DNA of 64,000 nt from Thalassospira sp. (GCF_030690045.1 NZ_JAUYHK010000009.1:147718-211717); one strand, 5' to 3'. Numbered from the stretch's first letter, positions 15,284 through 24,168 are shown. Numbers and translations: made by a program. The notes: generated from the sequence alone by a model not told the origin.

Positions 15284-16864
15284 ATGTCGCATTCTCCCAC
15301 GCCCTCAACCACCGACACTATCTGCCACGATCTGCTCGATATCGCCGATCATGGACTGGTGGTCCTTGGCGAGGATCGCCTGATCTGTTTCTGGAACAAA
15401 TGGATGGAAACCCATTCCGGACACAGGGCGACCGATGTTCTCGGCAAAAGAATGTCCGAAATTTTCCCCGAAATCATCCATGGCCGGTTATGTGATGCCA
15501 TGCGGGACTGCTCGCAATTTGGCATGCCAGCGGTGATTTCCCCGTCGCTGAACCAGTCGATTTTACCCTTGCGGCCCCAATCGCAATTTGCCGCCACCTT
15601 TGGCCATATGCAGCAATCCATTCGGGTCCAGCCCCTCAGCGGTACCAACGGCAAATTTCGCTGTGCCCTGACCGTGCGCGATGTCACCCTGTCGGTACAG
15701 CGCGATATGCTGTTGCGTCGTCAGGCCGCCGAAATGGCCGAACTCGTCACCCAGACCCGCCGCAGCGAGGGCCGAACCCGCGCCATTCTGCAAAATACCG
15801 TTGATGCCATTCTGGTGGCATCCGATGACGGCGATATCGACCCGTTAAATGCCCGCGCCCAGGAACTGTGCGGGCCACAGGGCGACCCGGAAATCAGCAA
15901 TATCATCCGGTTTTTGTTGCCCGATGCCGCCGGAACCGTCCTGCAAAAACCATCCCCGGACCGGCTTCTGACCGATCTGGGGGCCGGGGTGATTGAAATT
16001 ATGGCGCGCCCGGCCCATGGCCCTGCGATCCCGCTTGAAGTTGCCATCAGCCATTTTTCCGACGATGGCCGGTATCATTACATCATTACCCTGCGCGATA
16101 TTTCCCAACGCAAACGCCATGAAATGGAAATCCAGCACACCATGCAGGAACTGGAACGTTCCAACAGTGAACTGGAACAGTTTGCCTATGCCGCCTCGCA
16201 TGACTTGCAGGAACCGCTGCGCATGGTGTCAAGCTATACCCAGCTTCTGTCACGGCGCTATCAGGGCAAACTGGATGAAACCGCCGATGAATTCATTCAT
16301 TATGCGGTGGATGGCACCCGCCGGATGCAGCGCATGATTGACGACCTTCTGACCCTCTCACGGGTTGGGCGACACGGCAAACCGTTCCATCCGGTGCCGC
16401 TGGAAAAGCTGTTTGATGCCATCGAGGCCAATCTGAAACGCGCAGGCGAAGCCCCCGCAGGCACAATTTTGCGCAGCCCTGACCTGCCGGTTGTCAAAGG
16501 GGATGCCAGCCAGCTTTTGCTGTTGTTTCAGAATCTTGTCTCAAATGCCCTGAAATATTCCGAACCCGGCCATGCCGAAATCCGGATCGCCGCCCACGAA
16601 GATGACCAAAACTGGCGCATTTCCGTGACCGACAATGGCATTGGCATCGACCCGCAATATCACATCTCGATTTTCGAGGTCTTCAAACGCCTGCATGGCT
16701 ATGGTGAATATGCCGGGACCGGCATCGGCCTTGCCATCTGCAAGAAAATTGTTGACCGGCATGGCGGCACCATCGAGGTCGAAAGCCAACCCGGCTGCGG
16801 CAGCACCTTTCACGTCAGCCTGCCCAAAGAATTGCCGATTGTGATCCCGTCAGAAAGCATGTAG
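15284..16864 (+). CDS. PAS-containing sensor histidine kinase
   Basis: 526-aa cytoplasmic kinase without membrane helices. Two PAS-like regions (about 10-130 and 165-275, the latter ending in [15 protein letters not shown]) lead to a HisKA domain with the phospho-accepting His in [13 protein letters not shown], a variant typical of phytochrome-like and bacteriorhodopsin-regulator kinases. The HATPase domain follows with NALKYS (N box), DNGIGIDP (G1), [12 protein letters not shown] (G2) and GCGSTFHV. Third gene after receiver and CheC, it is presumably their kinase. The sensed signal is unknown; no heme or FMN motif could be assigned by eye. Confidence 0.9.
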   Translation: MSHSPTPSTTDTICHDLLDIADHGLVVLGEDRLICFWNKWMETHSGHRATDVLGKRMSEIFPEIIHGRLCDAMRDCSQFGMPAVISPSLNQSILPLRPQSQFAATFGHMQQSIRVQPLSGTNGKFRCALTVRDVTLSVQRDMLLRRQAAEMAELVTQTRRSEGRTRAILQNTVDAILVASDDGDIDPLNARAQELCGPQGDPEISNIIRFLLPDAAGTVLQKPSPDRLLTDLGAGVIEIMARPAHGPAIPLEVAISHFSDDGRYHYIITLRDISQRKRHEMEIQHTMQELERSNSELEQFAYAASHDLQEPLRMVSSYTQLLSRRYQGKLDETADEFIHYAVDGTRRMQRMIDDLLTLSRVGRHGKPFHPVPLEKLFDAIEANLKRAGEAPAGTILRSPDLPVVKGDASQLLLLFQNLVSNALKYSEPGHAEIRIAAHEDDQNWRISVTDNGIGIDPQYHISIFEVFKRLHGYGEYAGTGIGLAICKKIVDRHGGTIEVESQPGCGSTFHVSLPKELPIVIPSESM

Positions 16865-16869
16865 CTTTC

Positions 16870-16887
16870 GTTTACGTAAGCGTAAAC
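16870..16887. promoter_or_regulatory. MerR-type operator upstream of the MerR gene
   Basis: A perfect inverted repeat GTTTACG-TAAG-CGTAAAC lies 15 bases upstream of the MerR-family start codon. Its form matches operators reported for LiuR-like MerR regulators, so autoregulation is likely. It also sits directly after the histidine kinase stop. Confidence 0.65.
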
Positions 16888-16901
16888 CTGTTTGGCACGG
16901 C

Positions 16902-17282
16902 ATGACCGATATCTTTTCCATTACCGACCTTGCCCGCGAATTCGATGTGACGACGCGGACCATCCGTTTTTACGAAGATCAGGGCCTGATCGCCCCCGAA
17001 CGGCAGGGCCAGACCCGCATTTACGGACAGCGGGACCGCGTGCGCCTGCGCCTGATCATGCGCGGCAAGCGACTGGGATTTTCGCTGGGCGAAATTCGCG
17101 ATCTTCTGGATCTTTACGAAACAGATCGCAGCGAAATCACCCAACTGACCATCCTGATCCGTAAAATCGACGAACGCCGCGATGCCCTGCGCAAACAACG
17201 CCATGATATCGACGCGACACTCGATGAACTCGATCGTCTGGAAGAAAACTGTCAGCAGGAATTGCGCCTGAAAAAACCCTGA
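16902..17282 (+). CDS. MerR family transcriptional regulator (LiuR-like)
   Basis: 126-aa regulator. The winged helix (about 5-75) has FSITDLAREFDVTTRTIRFYEDQGLI, then RIYGQRDRVRLRLIMRGKRLGFSLGEIRDLL, and ends in a coiled-coil dimer helix with ITQLTILIRKIDERRDAL. The short C terminus without a Cys metal site and the family pattern suggest the LiuR type, which controls branched-chain amino acid and fatty acid catabolism. No liu genes lie nearby, so its targets must be elsewhere. A palindrome sits just upstream. Confidence 0.85.
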   Translation: MTDIFSITDLAREFDVTTRTIRFYEDQGLIAPERQGQTRIYGQRDRVRLRLIMRGKRLGFSLGEIRDLLDLYETDRSEITQLTILIRKIDERRDALRKQRHDIDATLDELDRLEENCQQELRLKKP

Positions 17283-17296
17283 ACACGATGATACTG

Positions 17297-17692
17297 TCAG
17301 GTAACCGAAGGCTGATCATTTTCCGAACCGGAAACCTGCGACGGTCGCGACAGGATAAAAATGCAAACCGGGATGGCCACCGCAATCTGGATCATCACCA
17401 CCCAGCGCGCCTCCACAAAAATCAGCGACATCGTAATCACCACGGCAAAGGCGGCCATCGCCATGATCTTGGCCTTGCGGCTGATCACGCCATGCCGGTT
17501 CCAGCGCCGGATGGACGGCCCCAGATGCGGATGATTGACCAGCCAGTCATGCAGGCGCGGCGACCCCTTGCCAAACAGCCATGCCGCCAGCAACATGAAC
17601 GGGGTGGTCGGCAACAGCGGCAAAAAAATACCCACCACGCCCAGCACAACGGCCAGCCAGCCCAAAACAATATAAAGTCGCGCAGCAAGCAC
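17297..17692 (-). CDS. YbaN-like DUF454 inner membrane protein
   Basis: 131-aa membrane protein of the DUF454/YbaN family, function not established. Hallmarks: LGWLAVVLGVVGIFLPLLPTTPF in the first membrane hairpin, the cytoplasmic stretch SPRLHDWLVNHPHLGP, then IRRWNRHGVISRKAK and two further helices (about 75-92 and 95-115). No ATG fits the family N terminus. The GTG at 17690-17692 is preceded by AGGA with seven-base spacing and gives the usual length. Divergent from arfB. Confidence 0.82.
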   Translation of the reverse strand: MLAARLYIVLGWLAVVLGVVGIFLPLLPTTPFMLLAAWLFGKGSPRLHDWLVNHPHLGPSIRRWNRHGVISRKAKIMAMAAFAVVITMSLIFVEARWVVMIQIAVAIPVCIFILSRPSQVSGSENDQPSVT

Positions 17693-17825
17693 GGATACAT
17701 CCTGTCTGTTGACGCCGCCTGACACCGGCGCGATACAATGGCAATGTAGGCACCGCGCCCGCAAAGTACAACCAATTGACACACCGGGTCCCCCTGTTTC
17801 GATCCGGCAACCAAGACAGCAAACC

Positions 17826-18242
17826 ATGATTGATATCGGCAACGGCCTTTTTCTGGATGAAAACCATCTTGGGTTTCAATATATCCGCGCATCCGGTCCG
17901 GGCGGGCAGAATGTCAACAAGGTCTCGACCGCCGTGCAGATGCGCGTGCGGATTGATGATCTGGTGGAATTGCCGTTGCGGGTCCGCGAACGCCTGAAAG
18001 AACTGGCTGGTAACAAACTGACCAATGCCGGGGAACTGATTATCGAGGCACAACGCTTCAACAGCCAGCCCCGCAACCGTCAGGATGCGATTGACCGTCT
18101 GGTCGGCTTGATCCGCAAGGCCGCCGAACGCAAGAAATTCCGGGTCAAAACCCGCCCGTCACTGACCGCAAAACGCAAACGGGTCGATACCAAAAAGAAA
18201 CGCGGCGATATCAAAAAAATGCGCAGCAGACCCGACGATTAG
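17826..18242 (+). CDS. arfB: Alternative ribosome-rescue factor ArfB (peptidyl-tRNA hydrolase)
   Basis: 138-aa protein that enters stalled ribosomes and hydrolyses peptidyl-tRNA. The catalytic GGQ is in RASGPGGQNVNKVSTAVQ (about 22-40). The C-terminal tail, residues about 100-138, is highly basic (RKKFRVKTRPSLTAKRKR and onward), as needed to sense the empty mRNA channel. The start at MIDIGNG matches the family; the in-frame leader before it is unlike ArfB. A typical-length, apparently intact gene. Confidence 0.93.
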   Translation: MIDIGNGLFLDENHLGFQYIRASGPGGQNVNKVSTAVQMRVRIDDLVELPLRVRERLKELAGNKLTNAGELIIEAQRFNSQPRNRQDAIDRLVGLIRKAAERKKFRVKTRPSLTAKRKRVDTKKKRGDIKKMRSRPDD

Positions 18243-18266
18243 GCCCCCCAGCAACGCGCCGCCCCC

Positions 18267-18860
18267 TCACCCCGCCGGGCATTTGCGCAACCAGTAACTC
18301 ATCAGGGCGGCCATGTCGGCATCATCCAGATGTTGCGCTGACAGGGATTGCCATGTGGTGAACTGCACCGCATGCGCCGTCACCGCCATGCCAAACCGGC
18401 CATCGCGGATATCCTCCGGCAGGCTGGCAAGGATATCGTCCTGCAACTTCTCCTGACAATCGGCCAGCACTTGCAGGACCCGACCCAAGTCCGGAACAGA
18501 AGGCGCATCACGATGCACCACGTCCCACATCTCCGATGTCTGCCGGTAATAACTGTAAATCAGGCTCAGGATCACCACCGCCCAATCGGCCCGGTTCACC
18601 ACACCCCGCCACCGTTCCGCCGACGGCAGGGGATGGCGGGAAAACCATCTGAAAAAACACGACTGGATCAAATCCCCATCGTCGGGGAAATGCCGCGCCA
18701 CCGTCAGGCGCTGCACCCCGGCCCGCTTTGCAATCGCGCTGATCGTTGTTTTGGCCGGGCCGCAAAGACCGTAAAGCTCCCACGCCGCATCCATGATCTT
18801 TTGACGGGTTCCGTTTTCCTGCCTTGATCTCAATGATTTGGTATATTTGCGCTTTGTCAT
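18267..18860 (-). CDS. TetR family transcriptional regulator
   Basis: 197-aa repressor. The N-terminal helix-turn-helix (about 20-65) includes KIMDAAWELYGLCGPAKTTISAIAKRAGVQRLTVARHFPDDGDL. The C-terminal ligand domain is not classifiable by eye. The ATG at 18860 is chosen; a GTG four codons upstream is possible, and neither has a strong ribosome binding site. No divergent target gene is adjacent, since the next 680 bases are repeat-like, so the regulated genes are unknown. Confidence 0.8.
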   Translation of the reverse strand: MTKRKYTKSLRSRQENGTRQKIMDAAWELYGLCGPAKTTISAIAKRAGVQRLTVARHFPDDGDLIQSCFFRWFSRHPLPSAERWRGVVNRADWAVVILSLIYSYYRQTSEMWDVVHRDAPSVPDLGRVLQVLADCQEKLQDDILASLPEDIRDGRFGMAVTAHAVQFTTWQSLSAQHLDDADMAALMSYWLRKCPAG

Positions 18861-18879
18861 TTCAATGATCACTTTCGAT

Positions 18880-19554
18880 TAATGAAATCAAACGATAGGA
18901 CGTCGCCGGTTAACTTTCAATGATCAATCATGATCCCTGAAAACAAGCGGTAAAATTGCCTCACCACACCCCTCCGCCCCGGAAAACCGCCAGATAACGG
19001 CTGTGACGGCCCCCGAATCGCCAACCGCGCAGGACCGATGCACACAAGACGGACTACCCCCGTGGGATTTTGGCGAGGCTCCATCAGGGGTACCTGATAT
19101 GGCGCCCATACCCCCGTCTGCCTCACAAGCCGCATCCGAAAATACAGGCTTGGGTCTCCCTTCCTCCGCCGGGCTTCCGCCCCGCGCCAACCGGCCCCGC
19201 CACAAGGCGGCCCGGTCAAAACCCGTCTTTCCCGTCACCACGACGGGAACCGGACACACTTCGGGCCTCCGCCCGCCGTGCAAAACGCCCGGCAAGGCCG
19301 ACAGCTCCCGCCACGATCCGGGCAGGCGCGGCCAACCACAAGGCGCACCTCGGGCATCCGCCACCCAAAACCGTCATTCCCGCGAACGCGGGAATCCAGA
19401 CAGCCGCCGGGTATCTGCCAGCTTCGCCAACAGGCCACCTTCGGACCCACCACCCGTTCCTGCAACCTCCGGCAATGCCGGATGGCTCCCGCCCGATCCG
19501 GGCAGGACGCGCCACTGACAAGACGCAACTCGGGCGTCTTGACAAACGGCCGGG
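18880..19554. repeat. Gene-poor mosaic with diverged tandem units and REP-like hairpins
   Basis: About 675 bases without a credible gene; the long open frames on both strands are GC-driven shadows. Two units of about 170-180 bases share the order GCTCCCGCC, GATCCGGGCAGG, then CGCACCTCGGGC or CGCAACTCGGGC. Each is linked to a palindrome of REP style: TTCCCGTC/GACGGGAA at 19229-19249 and ATTCCCGCG/CGCGGGAAT at 19376-19395, the latter preceded by the CGTC typical of proteobacterial REP elements. No transposase is present. Probably an intergenic repeat family dispersed in the genome. Confidence 0.55.
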
Positions 19555-19656
19555 TTAGCGGACCCGCGAAGTGCCACCGTAATGGCTTTTCCACCCGCCG
19601 GTCATCCTCTTGCGGACTGGCCCGACGCCTTGTCTGTCTTTGTATCGCTGCATCAT
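19555..19656 (-). CDS. Possible small basic protein (33 aa)
   Basis: A short frame starting MMQRYKDRQGVGP and ending SRVR, strongly basic (about a quarter Arg/Lys), with a good GAGGAAAGAGACG ribosome binding site just before its ATG pair. It lies 27 bases beyond a strong intrinsic-terminator hairpin on the same strand, which would have to be bypassed, so either the hairpin attenuates this ORF or the ORF is not expressed. No family recognised. Low confidence because of size. Confidence 0.3.
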   Translation of the reverse strand: MMQRYKDRQGVGPVRKRMTGGWKSHYGGTSRVR

Positions 19657-19683
19657 CGTCTCTTTCCTCTGGCCCAAACGCAA

Positions 19684-19713
19684 AAACCCGCAAGGCAGAA
19701 GCCTTGCGGGTTT
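19684..19713 (-). terminator. Strong 13-bp hairpin terminator
   Basis: AAACCCGCAAGGC pairs perfectly with GCCTTGCGGGTTT around AGAA. Read on the minus strand the stem runs into TTTTTG, a canonical terminator; in the plus direction the T tract is short. On the minus strand a TTGATT-17-CATAAC promoter-like pair lies about 50-80 bases upstream, so a short non-coding transcript or leader may end here. Confidence 0.7.
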
Positions 19714-19739
19714 CGGTCCGGGCGGAATTGTCCCGTTGA

Positions 19740-19783
19740 CTTTTCTGTTATGCCACACTGAAAAGAACAAATCAAGAACTTTT
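19740..19783 (-). promoter_or_regulatory. Possible minus-strand promoter (TTGATT-17-CATAAC)
   Basis: Within this stretch, on the minus strand, TTGATT and CATAAC are separated by 17 bases. The -10 box matches four of six consensus positions. Transcription from it would reach the 13-bp terminator within about 60 bases. Boundaries are approximate. Confidence 0.3.
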
Positions 19784-19931
19784 TTCAAAAAATCCGAAAA
19801 AACTTTCAACACCTCTCCCCCATCCCCTTAATCCTGATAAAAATCAATGCGCTAACGGTATATGCGAAAAACCGAAAACAAACCTTCATCCCCTTGTACC
19901 TGCGCGGTATGGTTATCGCACATTATGCCGG

Positions 19932-20732
19932 ATGAAAATCATGACGCCAGATATGACGACAGACTGGAACGCCATCAAAACCGCCACCTTGCCCGCCAAT
20001 TGCGGGTGGCGAGGGGATTATCGGGTGCGGTATTCCGAAATCACGGCCAATGGCAAAGCCACCCTGCCCGCATTGGCCGATTATATGCAGGATGCCGCCG
20101 GATGGGGGGCAAAACGAATCGGGCTGGCCTATGACGATACGGTGGATCAGGGGGTGGCATGGGTTCTGGCGCGCATGGTGATAAATGTCCGCGATTATCC
20201 CGACAATGGCGATATCATCACGGTCGAAACCTGGCCGTCGGGCATAACGCGCCGTGCCGCCACCCGCGATTTCCGCCTGTGCGATGCCACCGGCAGGATC
20301 ATCGCAGTGGCGCAAAGTTTCTGGGCACTGTTTGATCTTGATACCCGCCGGGCGGCACGCTGGCCGGACTGGCTGATGGCCCGCCTGCCCGATCCGCCGG
20401 GGCCGAAACTGATCGACCCCGCCTTGCACCCGGCACTGGCACCCGGCCCCCTGCCCGATTGCGACACCCTGAAAGCCCGGCCATCGGACCTTGATATATA
20501 CGGGCATGTCAATAATGTGCGGCTGATGCAATGGATCTTGGGGGTGGCCGGAACCAACAGCACACCGGACTTTCAACCGGCCATGATGGATATCCGCTTT
20601 CGCACCGAAATCCGGGTGCAGGAACGGGTAACAGTCCGCCATGCCAATGGTTTTGCCGCCATTGTCCGGACATCGGATGATACCGAACTGGTGCGCGCCC
20701 ATATCATCGCGCCGGATACGCAACAGGGTTAA
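19932..20732 (+). CDS. Acyl-ACP thioesterase
   Basis: 266-aa double-hotdog protein of the FatA-like bacterial acyl-ACP thioesterase family, releasing fatty acids from acyl carrier protein. First hotdog about 25-150 (RVRYSEITANGKATLPALADYMQDAA, WVLARMVINV, ETWPSGITRRAATRDF). The second begins near 175 and carries the active-site region SDLDIYGHVNNVRLMQWIL with the conserved Asn and His. Length is typical. The start is uncertain within a few codons, since the ribosome binding site is weak. Its stop overlaps that of the convergent rnhB by four bases. Confidence 0.85.
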   Translation: MKIMTPDMTTDWNAIKTATLPANCGWRGDYRVRYSEITANGKATLPALADYMQDAAGWGAKRIGLAYDDTVDQGVAWVLARMVINVRDYPDNGDIITVETWPSGITRRAATRDFRLCDATGRIIAVAQSFWALFDLDTRRAARWPDWLMARLPDPPGPKLIDPALHPALAPGPLPDCDTLKARPSDLDIYGHVNNVRLMQWILGVAGTNSTPDFQPAMMDIRFRTEIRVQERVTVRHANGFAAIVRTSDDTELVRAHIIAPDTQQG

Positions 20733-21331
20733 AGCAAATCGGCAACAGGCCGGAAACTTTTGCGATGATGCGCACAGGGCCCAAACAGGGTCAGCCCGTC
20801 CAGATGCTTTTTAACCCCATACCCCGCATTGCCCTCCCAGCCAAAATGCGGATACCGCCCCGCAAGCCGGGTCATGGCGCGGTCGCGCACCACCTTGGCG
20901 ATGATTGATGCCGCCGCAATCGACAAGGACAGGCTGTCACCCTTGACCACGGTTTGCACGCAACAGGGCAGGCCCGGATCGCGATTGCCATCCACCAGGG
21001 CATAATCGGGGCAGTGCGGCAGGCGCGCCACCGCCCGGCGCATCGCCACAAAGGTCGCCTGAAGGATATTGATCGCATCAATTTCCCGTACCGAAGCCGC
21101 CCCGATGCCAATATCGGCACAGGAAAAAATCAGTTTTGCCAGATGATCGCGTTTTTTGGCCGGGATTTTCTTGGAATCGTTTAATTCATCCAGCAATTCC
21201 GGGATCAGCCGCCCGTCCCGCGGCAAAATCACCGCTGCGGCCACCACCGGCCCGGCCAAGGGGCCACGACCGACCTCGTCGATCCCGGCGATCCGGCCTG
21301 TATATTGATCCTCGATGGTGAAATCCGGCAT
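20729..21331 (-). CDS. rnhB: Ribonuclease HII
   Basis: 200-aa RNase HII, which removes ribonucleotides and RNA from RNA-DNA hybrids. The active-site block is IAGIDEVGRGPLAGPVVAAAVIL (Asp-Glu). LNDSKKIPAKKRDHL, the YALVDGN Asp and the C-terminal segment KHLDGLTLFGPCAHHRKSF are all present. Length typical, no defect seen. It may be co-transcribed with the mrp genes on the same strand, although mrpG ends the mrp unit just beyond its 5' side. Confidence 0.95.
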   Translation of the reverse strand: MPDFTIEDQYTGRIAGIDEVGRGPLAGPVVAAAVILPRDGRLIPELLDELNDSKKIPAKKRDHLAKLIFSCADIGIGAASVREIDAINILQATFVAMRRAVARLPHCPDYALVDGNRDPGLPCCVQTVVKGDSLSLSIAAASIIAKVVRDRAMTRLAGRYPHFGWEGNAGYGVKKHLDGLTLFGPCAHHRKSFRPVADLL

Positions 21332-21345
21332 TTTTCTGACAACGG

Positions 21346-21771
21346 TCAGAGTTCAGGAACGGGTTTGCGTGCCGGTTCCGTGCCGGTTGTCGGCGCATCC
21401 ACATCATCTTCCTGACCAATCGCGTCAAAGGTCGCCCATCCTTCTACGCCGCCGGTTTTCGGCAGATCCTTGTCGGGATCGGCATGATCCAGCATATAGG
21501 CCTTGGCGATCACATTCGCCGTGATGGGGGCTGTCAAAAGCAAAAACAGCGTAATCAGCAATTCATGGATCGTGAAACTGTCCTGCAACAGCCAGAAATA
21601 CAACATAGACGCCACTAGAATCGAGCCAACGCCCAGTGTTGTCGCCTTGGTCGGGCCGTGCAGGCGTGTCATCAGGTCGGGCAACTTGACCAGACCAAAC
21701 GATCCGACCAGCGCAAAAAACCCTCCGATAACAATCAGGGCCGAAATGATAATTTCAAGGATGAACGACAT
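21346..21771 (-). CDS. mrpG: Mrp antiporter subunit G
   Basis: 141-aa membrane protein, last gene of the mrp operon. Three helices (about 4-26, 40-60, 68-90) with the family motifs GSFGLVKLPDLMTRLHGPTKATTLGVG and TAPITANVIAKAY. The C-terminal 45 residues are acidic and Pro-rich and longer than in the shortest homologues. Part of the hetero-oligomeric Na+(K+)/H+ antiporter complex in the inner membrane. Confidence 0.92.
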   Translation of the reverse strand: MSFILEIIISALIVIGGFFALVGSFGLVKLPDLMTRLHGPTKATTLGVGSILVASMLYFWLLQDSFTIHELLITLFLLLTAPITANVIAKAYMLDHADPDKDLPKTGGVEGWATFDAIGQEDDVDAPTTGTEPARKPVPEL

Positions 21772-21782
21772 CGTTACGGTTC

Positions 21783-22052
21783 CTATTCAATGATGTCGCC
21801 GCGCAAGATGAACTTGCAATAAGCAACCGTTGACACAAACCCGAACATCGCCACCAGCAATGAAACCTCGAAATACATGCTGGTTGCCCGGCCAATACCA
21901 TAAAGCACAATCAGCGCAATCGCGTTAATCGCCATCGTATCCACCGCCAGCACCCGGTCCGCCACCGTTGGCCCCGCCACCAGTCGCCACAGATTAAACA
22001 GCAAGGCCAGCCCGACACATCCAAAGCCGAAATTCAGCGCATATTCGATCAT
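21783..22052 (-). CDS. mrpF: Mrp antiporter subunit F
   Basis: 89-aa, three-helix subunit. Family features include RLVAGPTVADRVLAVDTMAINAIALIVLYG near the first loop and a helix with SLLVAMFGFVSTVAYCKF. The start overlaps the mrpE stop by four bases, so expression is coupled. Length matches MrpF/PhaF. Confidence 0.93.
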   Translation of the reverse strand: MIEYALNFGFGCVGLALLFNLWRLVAGPTVADRVLAVDTMAINAIALIVLYGIGRATSMYFEVSLLVAMFGFVSTVAYCKFILRGDIIE

Positions 22053-22540
22053 TCGAAAATCTCCTTCAGACGGCGTTCGTAGCGGGATTTGATATCGTCC
22101 ACCACGCCTTGCGGATCAGGTGCGTGCAAGCAATGCACCAGCAAGGATCTGGCATCGGCCGACAGATCGCAACTGACGGTGCCCGGCGTCATGGTAATCG
22201 TTCCGGCCAGCGCCGTTATGCCCTCGGACGAAGTGATATCAAGCGGCACGACGACAAATCTGGAATCAAGCCGGTCCGCCCGGCGAAACAGGATCAGTCC
22301 GGCGACAATCACATTGGCGACCAGAATATCCCACAACACCACAAGGATATATTCCACAACCCCGCGATAATTGGTGATTTTCGGACGTCCCGGCCAAAAG
22401 GCGCTGGTGATGACCGGAATGACAATCCCCAGCAACAACCCGAAAACAAGCGCACCCATCGAAAAACTGTTGATCAGCAGCATCCAGACGGCTGTCAGAA
22501 CCAGGGTCAGTAACGGGTGAGGAAGATAACGCTTCAACAT
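22049..22540 (-). CDS. mrpE: Mrp antiporter subunit E
   Basis: 163-aa subunit with N-terminal membrane helices (about 10-55, then 65-88 with YILVVLWDILVANVIVAGLIL) and a cytoplasmic domain holding the family motif LAGTITMTPGTVSCDL and HCLHAPDPQG. It follows mrpD by 23 bases and overlaps mrpF by four. Confidence 0.93.
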   Translation of the reverse strand: MLKRYLPHPLLTLVLTAVWMLLINSFSMGALVFGLLLGIVIPVITSAFWPGRPKITNYRGVVEYILVVLWDILVANVIVAGLILFRRADRLDSRFVVVPLDITSSEGITALAGTITMTPGTVSCDLSADARSLLVHCLHAPDPQGVVDDIKSRYERRLKEIFE

Positions 22541-22563
22541 CTCTATTGTCCTTTCATCTACCC

Positions 22564-24168
22564 TTATTGCCCGCTACCGGCGGCAGCTTCGCTGGTGTCC
22601 GTCTCGGCTTCAACCCCGGTCATTTCCGAAATCGACAAACCATCCGATGCCGTCACCGCATCCGGGCCCAGAACCGCACCGATATAGCCCGATGTGTCAA
22701 ATATCTGGGCCGCTGTTGCATCGAGATAACCGACAATCGGGGCGGCAAAAACCGTCAGGGCGACCATCGCCGCCACCATGCCGCCTGCGGCAACAATTGG
22801 CAAAACTGGCCACTCGGTTTCCCCGGTTTCGATCTGTCCTTCGACCGACGCACTTTTCCAGAACAAAACACTGCCCGCCCGCCCAAATCCGACGATGCAC
22901 ATCAACGAGGTGACAAGGATCACCGACCAGATCCACACCGCCAGATCGCTTTCGCGTGCCGCATCAAGGATCAGCAATTTGCCGACAAAACCGCTCAGCG
23001 GCGGCATCCCGGCCATGGCAATGGCGGCACCAAAAAACAGTACCGCCAACAGACCCGATTGATGAAATCCCGGTGCGGTGCGCAAATGATCGCCCTGTTC
23101 GCCCCGCCGCGCCATAATCAGATCGCCAATCAAAAACAGCGCCGCCCCGGCAAAGGTAGAATGCAGCAAGTAATAAAGCCCGGCCGACATCGCGTCTGGC
23201 GTAAACAGCGAAATCGCAATCAGCAAGGTGCCCATCGAACCGATCACCGCAAAGGCAATCAACCCGTTCAGCCGTTTGGCCGCCAGAACCCCGGTCATGC
23301 CAAGCGCCAGCGTCACAAGGGCCGCCGGCATCAGATAAGGCGCCGCCAGCCACGCCATATCGCCCGCCCCCTCGCCAAAGGCCAGCGAATAAACCCGCAA
23401 GATCGAATAGGCCCCGACCTTGGTCATAATGGCAAACAGGGCCGCAACCGGGGCCGGCGCATTGGCATAAGTCCCCGGCAACCAGAAATGAATCGGCACC
23501 AGGGCCGCCTTGACGGCAAAAACCAGCAACAGGATCAGTGCCCCTGCCCGCAACAAGGCCTGATCGCCTTCGGTGACCAGCGGCACCTTGACCGCCAGAT
23601 CGGCCATGTTAAGCGTCCCGGTCACCCCGTAAATCAGGCCAACCCCGATCAGAAACAGCGCCGATCCGGTCAGATTGACCACAACATATTGCACACCGGC
23701 CTTAAGACGTTCGGCCCCGGCCCCATGCAACATCAGACCATAAGAAGCAATCAGCAGGACTTCAAAAAACACAAACAGGTTGAACACGTCACCAGTCAGA
23801 AACGCGCCATTGATCCCCATCAGCTGAAACTGAAACAGGGCATGGAAATGCTTGCCGCGTTTGTCCCACTGACTGGACGCATAAACCACCACGCCAAGGC
23901 CCAAAACAGACGTCAGCAGCACCATCATCGCCGACAGACGATCCAGCACCAGCACAATACCAAAGGGGGCAGGCCAGGCACCCAGCGCATACATTTCCGG
24001 GCCGTGACCCGATGCATACACCACCAGGGCAACCGCCACCGCCACCATCGCAACCGTGGCGGCAATCGAAAACACCCGCTGCAAAACAATATCATGGCGC
24101 ACCGCCAGAACGATCAGGGCTGCCATAATGGCCGGCAGCACGATCGGAACGATCATCCAGTGACCCAT
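22564..24168 (-). CDS. mrpD: Mrp antiporter subunit D
   Basis: 534-aa NuoN/MrpD-type proton-translocating subunit with about 14 helices. Conserved features: EVLLIASYGLMLHGAG around helix 5 (Glu), KAALVPIHFWLPGTYANAPAPVAALFAIMTKVGAY (Lys and the antiporter signature), and GMPPLSGFVGKLLIL late in the protein. The acidic C-terminal tail (about 500-534) is unlike the membrane part. It shares one base with mrpC (TAATG arrangement). Confidence 0.94.
   Translation of the reverse strand: MGHWMIVPIVLPAIMAALIVLAVRHDIVLQRVFSIAATVAMVAVAVALVVYASGHGPEMYALGAWPAPFGIVLVLDRLSAMMVLLTSVLGLGVVVYASSQWDKRGKHFHALFQFQLMGINGAFLTGDVFNLFVFFEVLLIASYGLMLHGAGAERLKAGVQYVVVNLTGSALFLIGVGLIYGVTGTLNMADLAVKVPLVTEGDQALLRAGALILLLVFAVKAALVPIHFWLPGTYANAPAPVAALFAIMTKVGAYSILRVYSLAFGEGAGDMAWLAAPYLMPAALVTLALGMTGVLAAKRLNGLIAFAVIGSMGTLLIAISLFTPDAMSAGLYYLLHSTFAGAALFLIGDLIMARRGEQGDHLRTAPGFHQSGLLAVLFFGAAIAMAGMPPLSGFVGKLLILDAARESDLAVWIWSVILVTSLMCIVGFGRAGSVLFWKSASVEGQIETGETEWPVLPIVAAGGMVAAMVALTVFAAPIVGYLDATAAQIFDTSGYIGAVLGPDAVTASDGLSISEMTGVEAETDTSEAAAGSGQ

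Noticed and set aside
19003-19518. Open frames in the repeat-rich region
   Set aside because: Pro/Arg/Ser-rich in one direction and Gly/Ala/Arg-rich in the other, no ribosome binding sites, and their repeated peptide blocks follow the DNA repeats.
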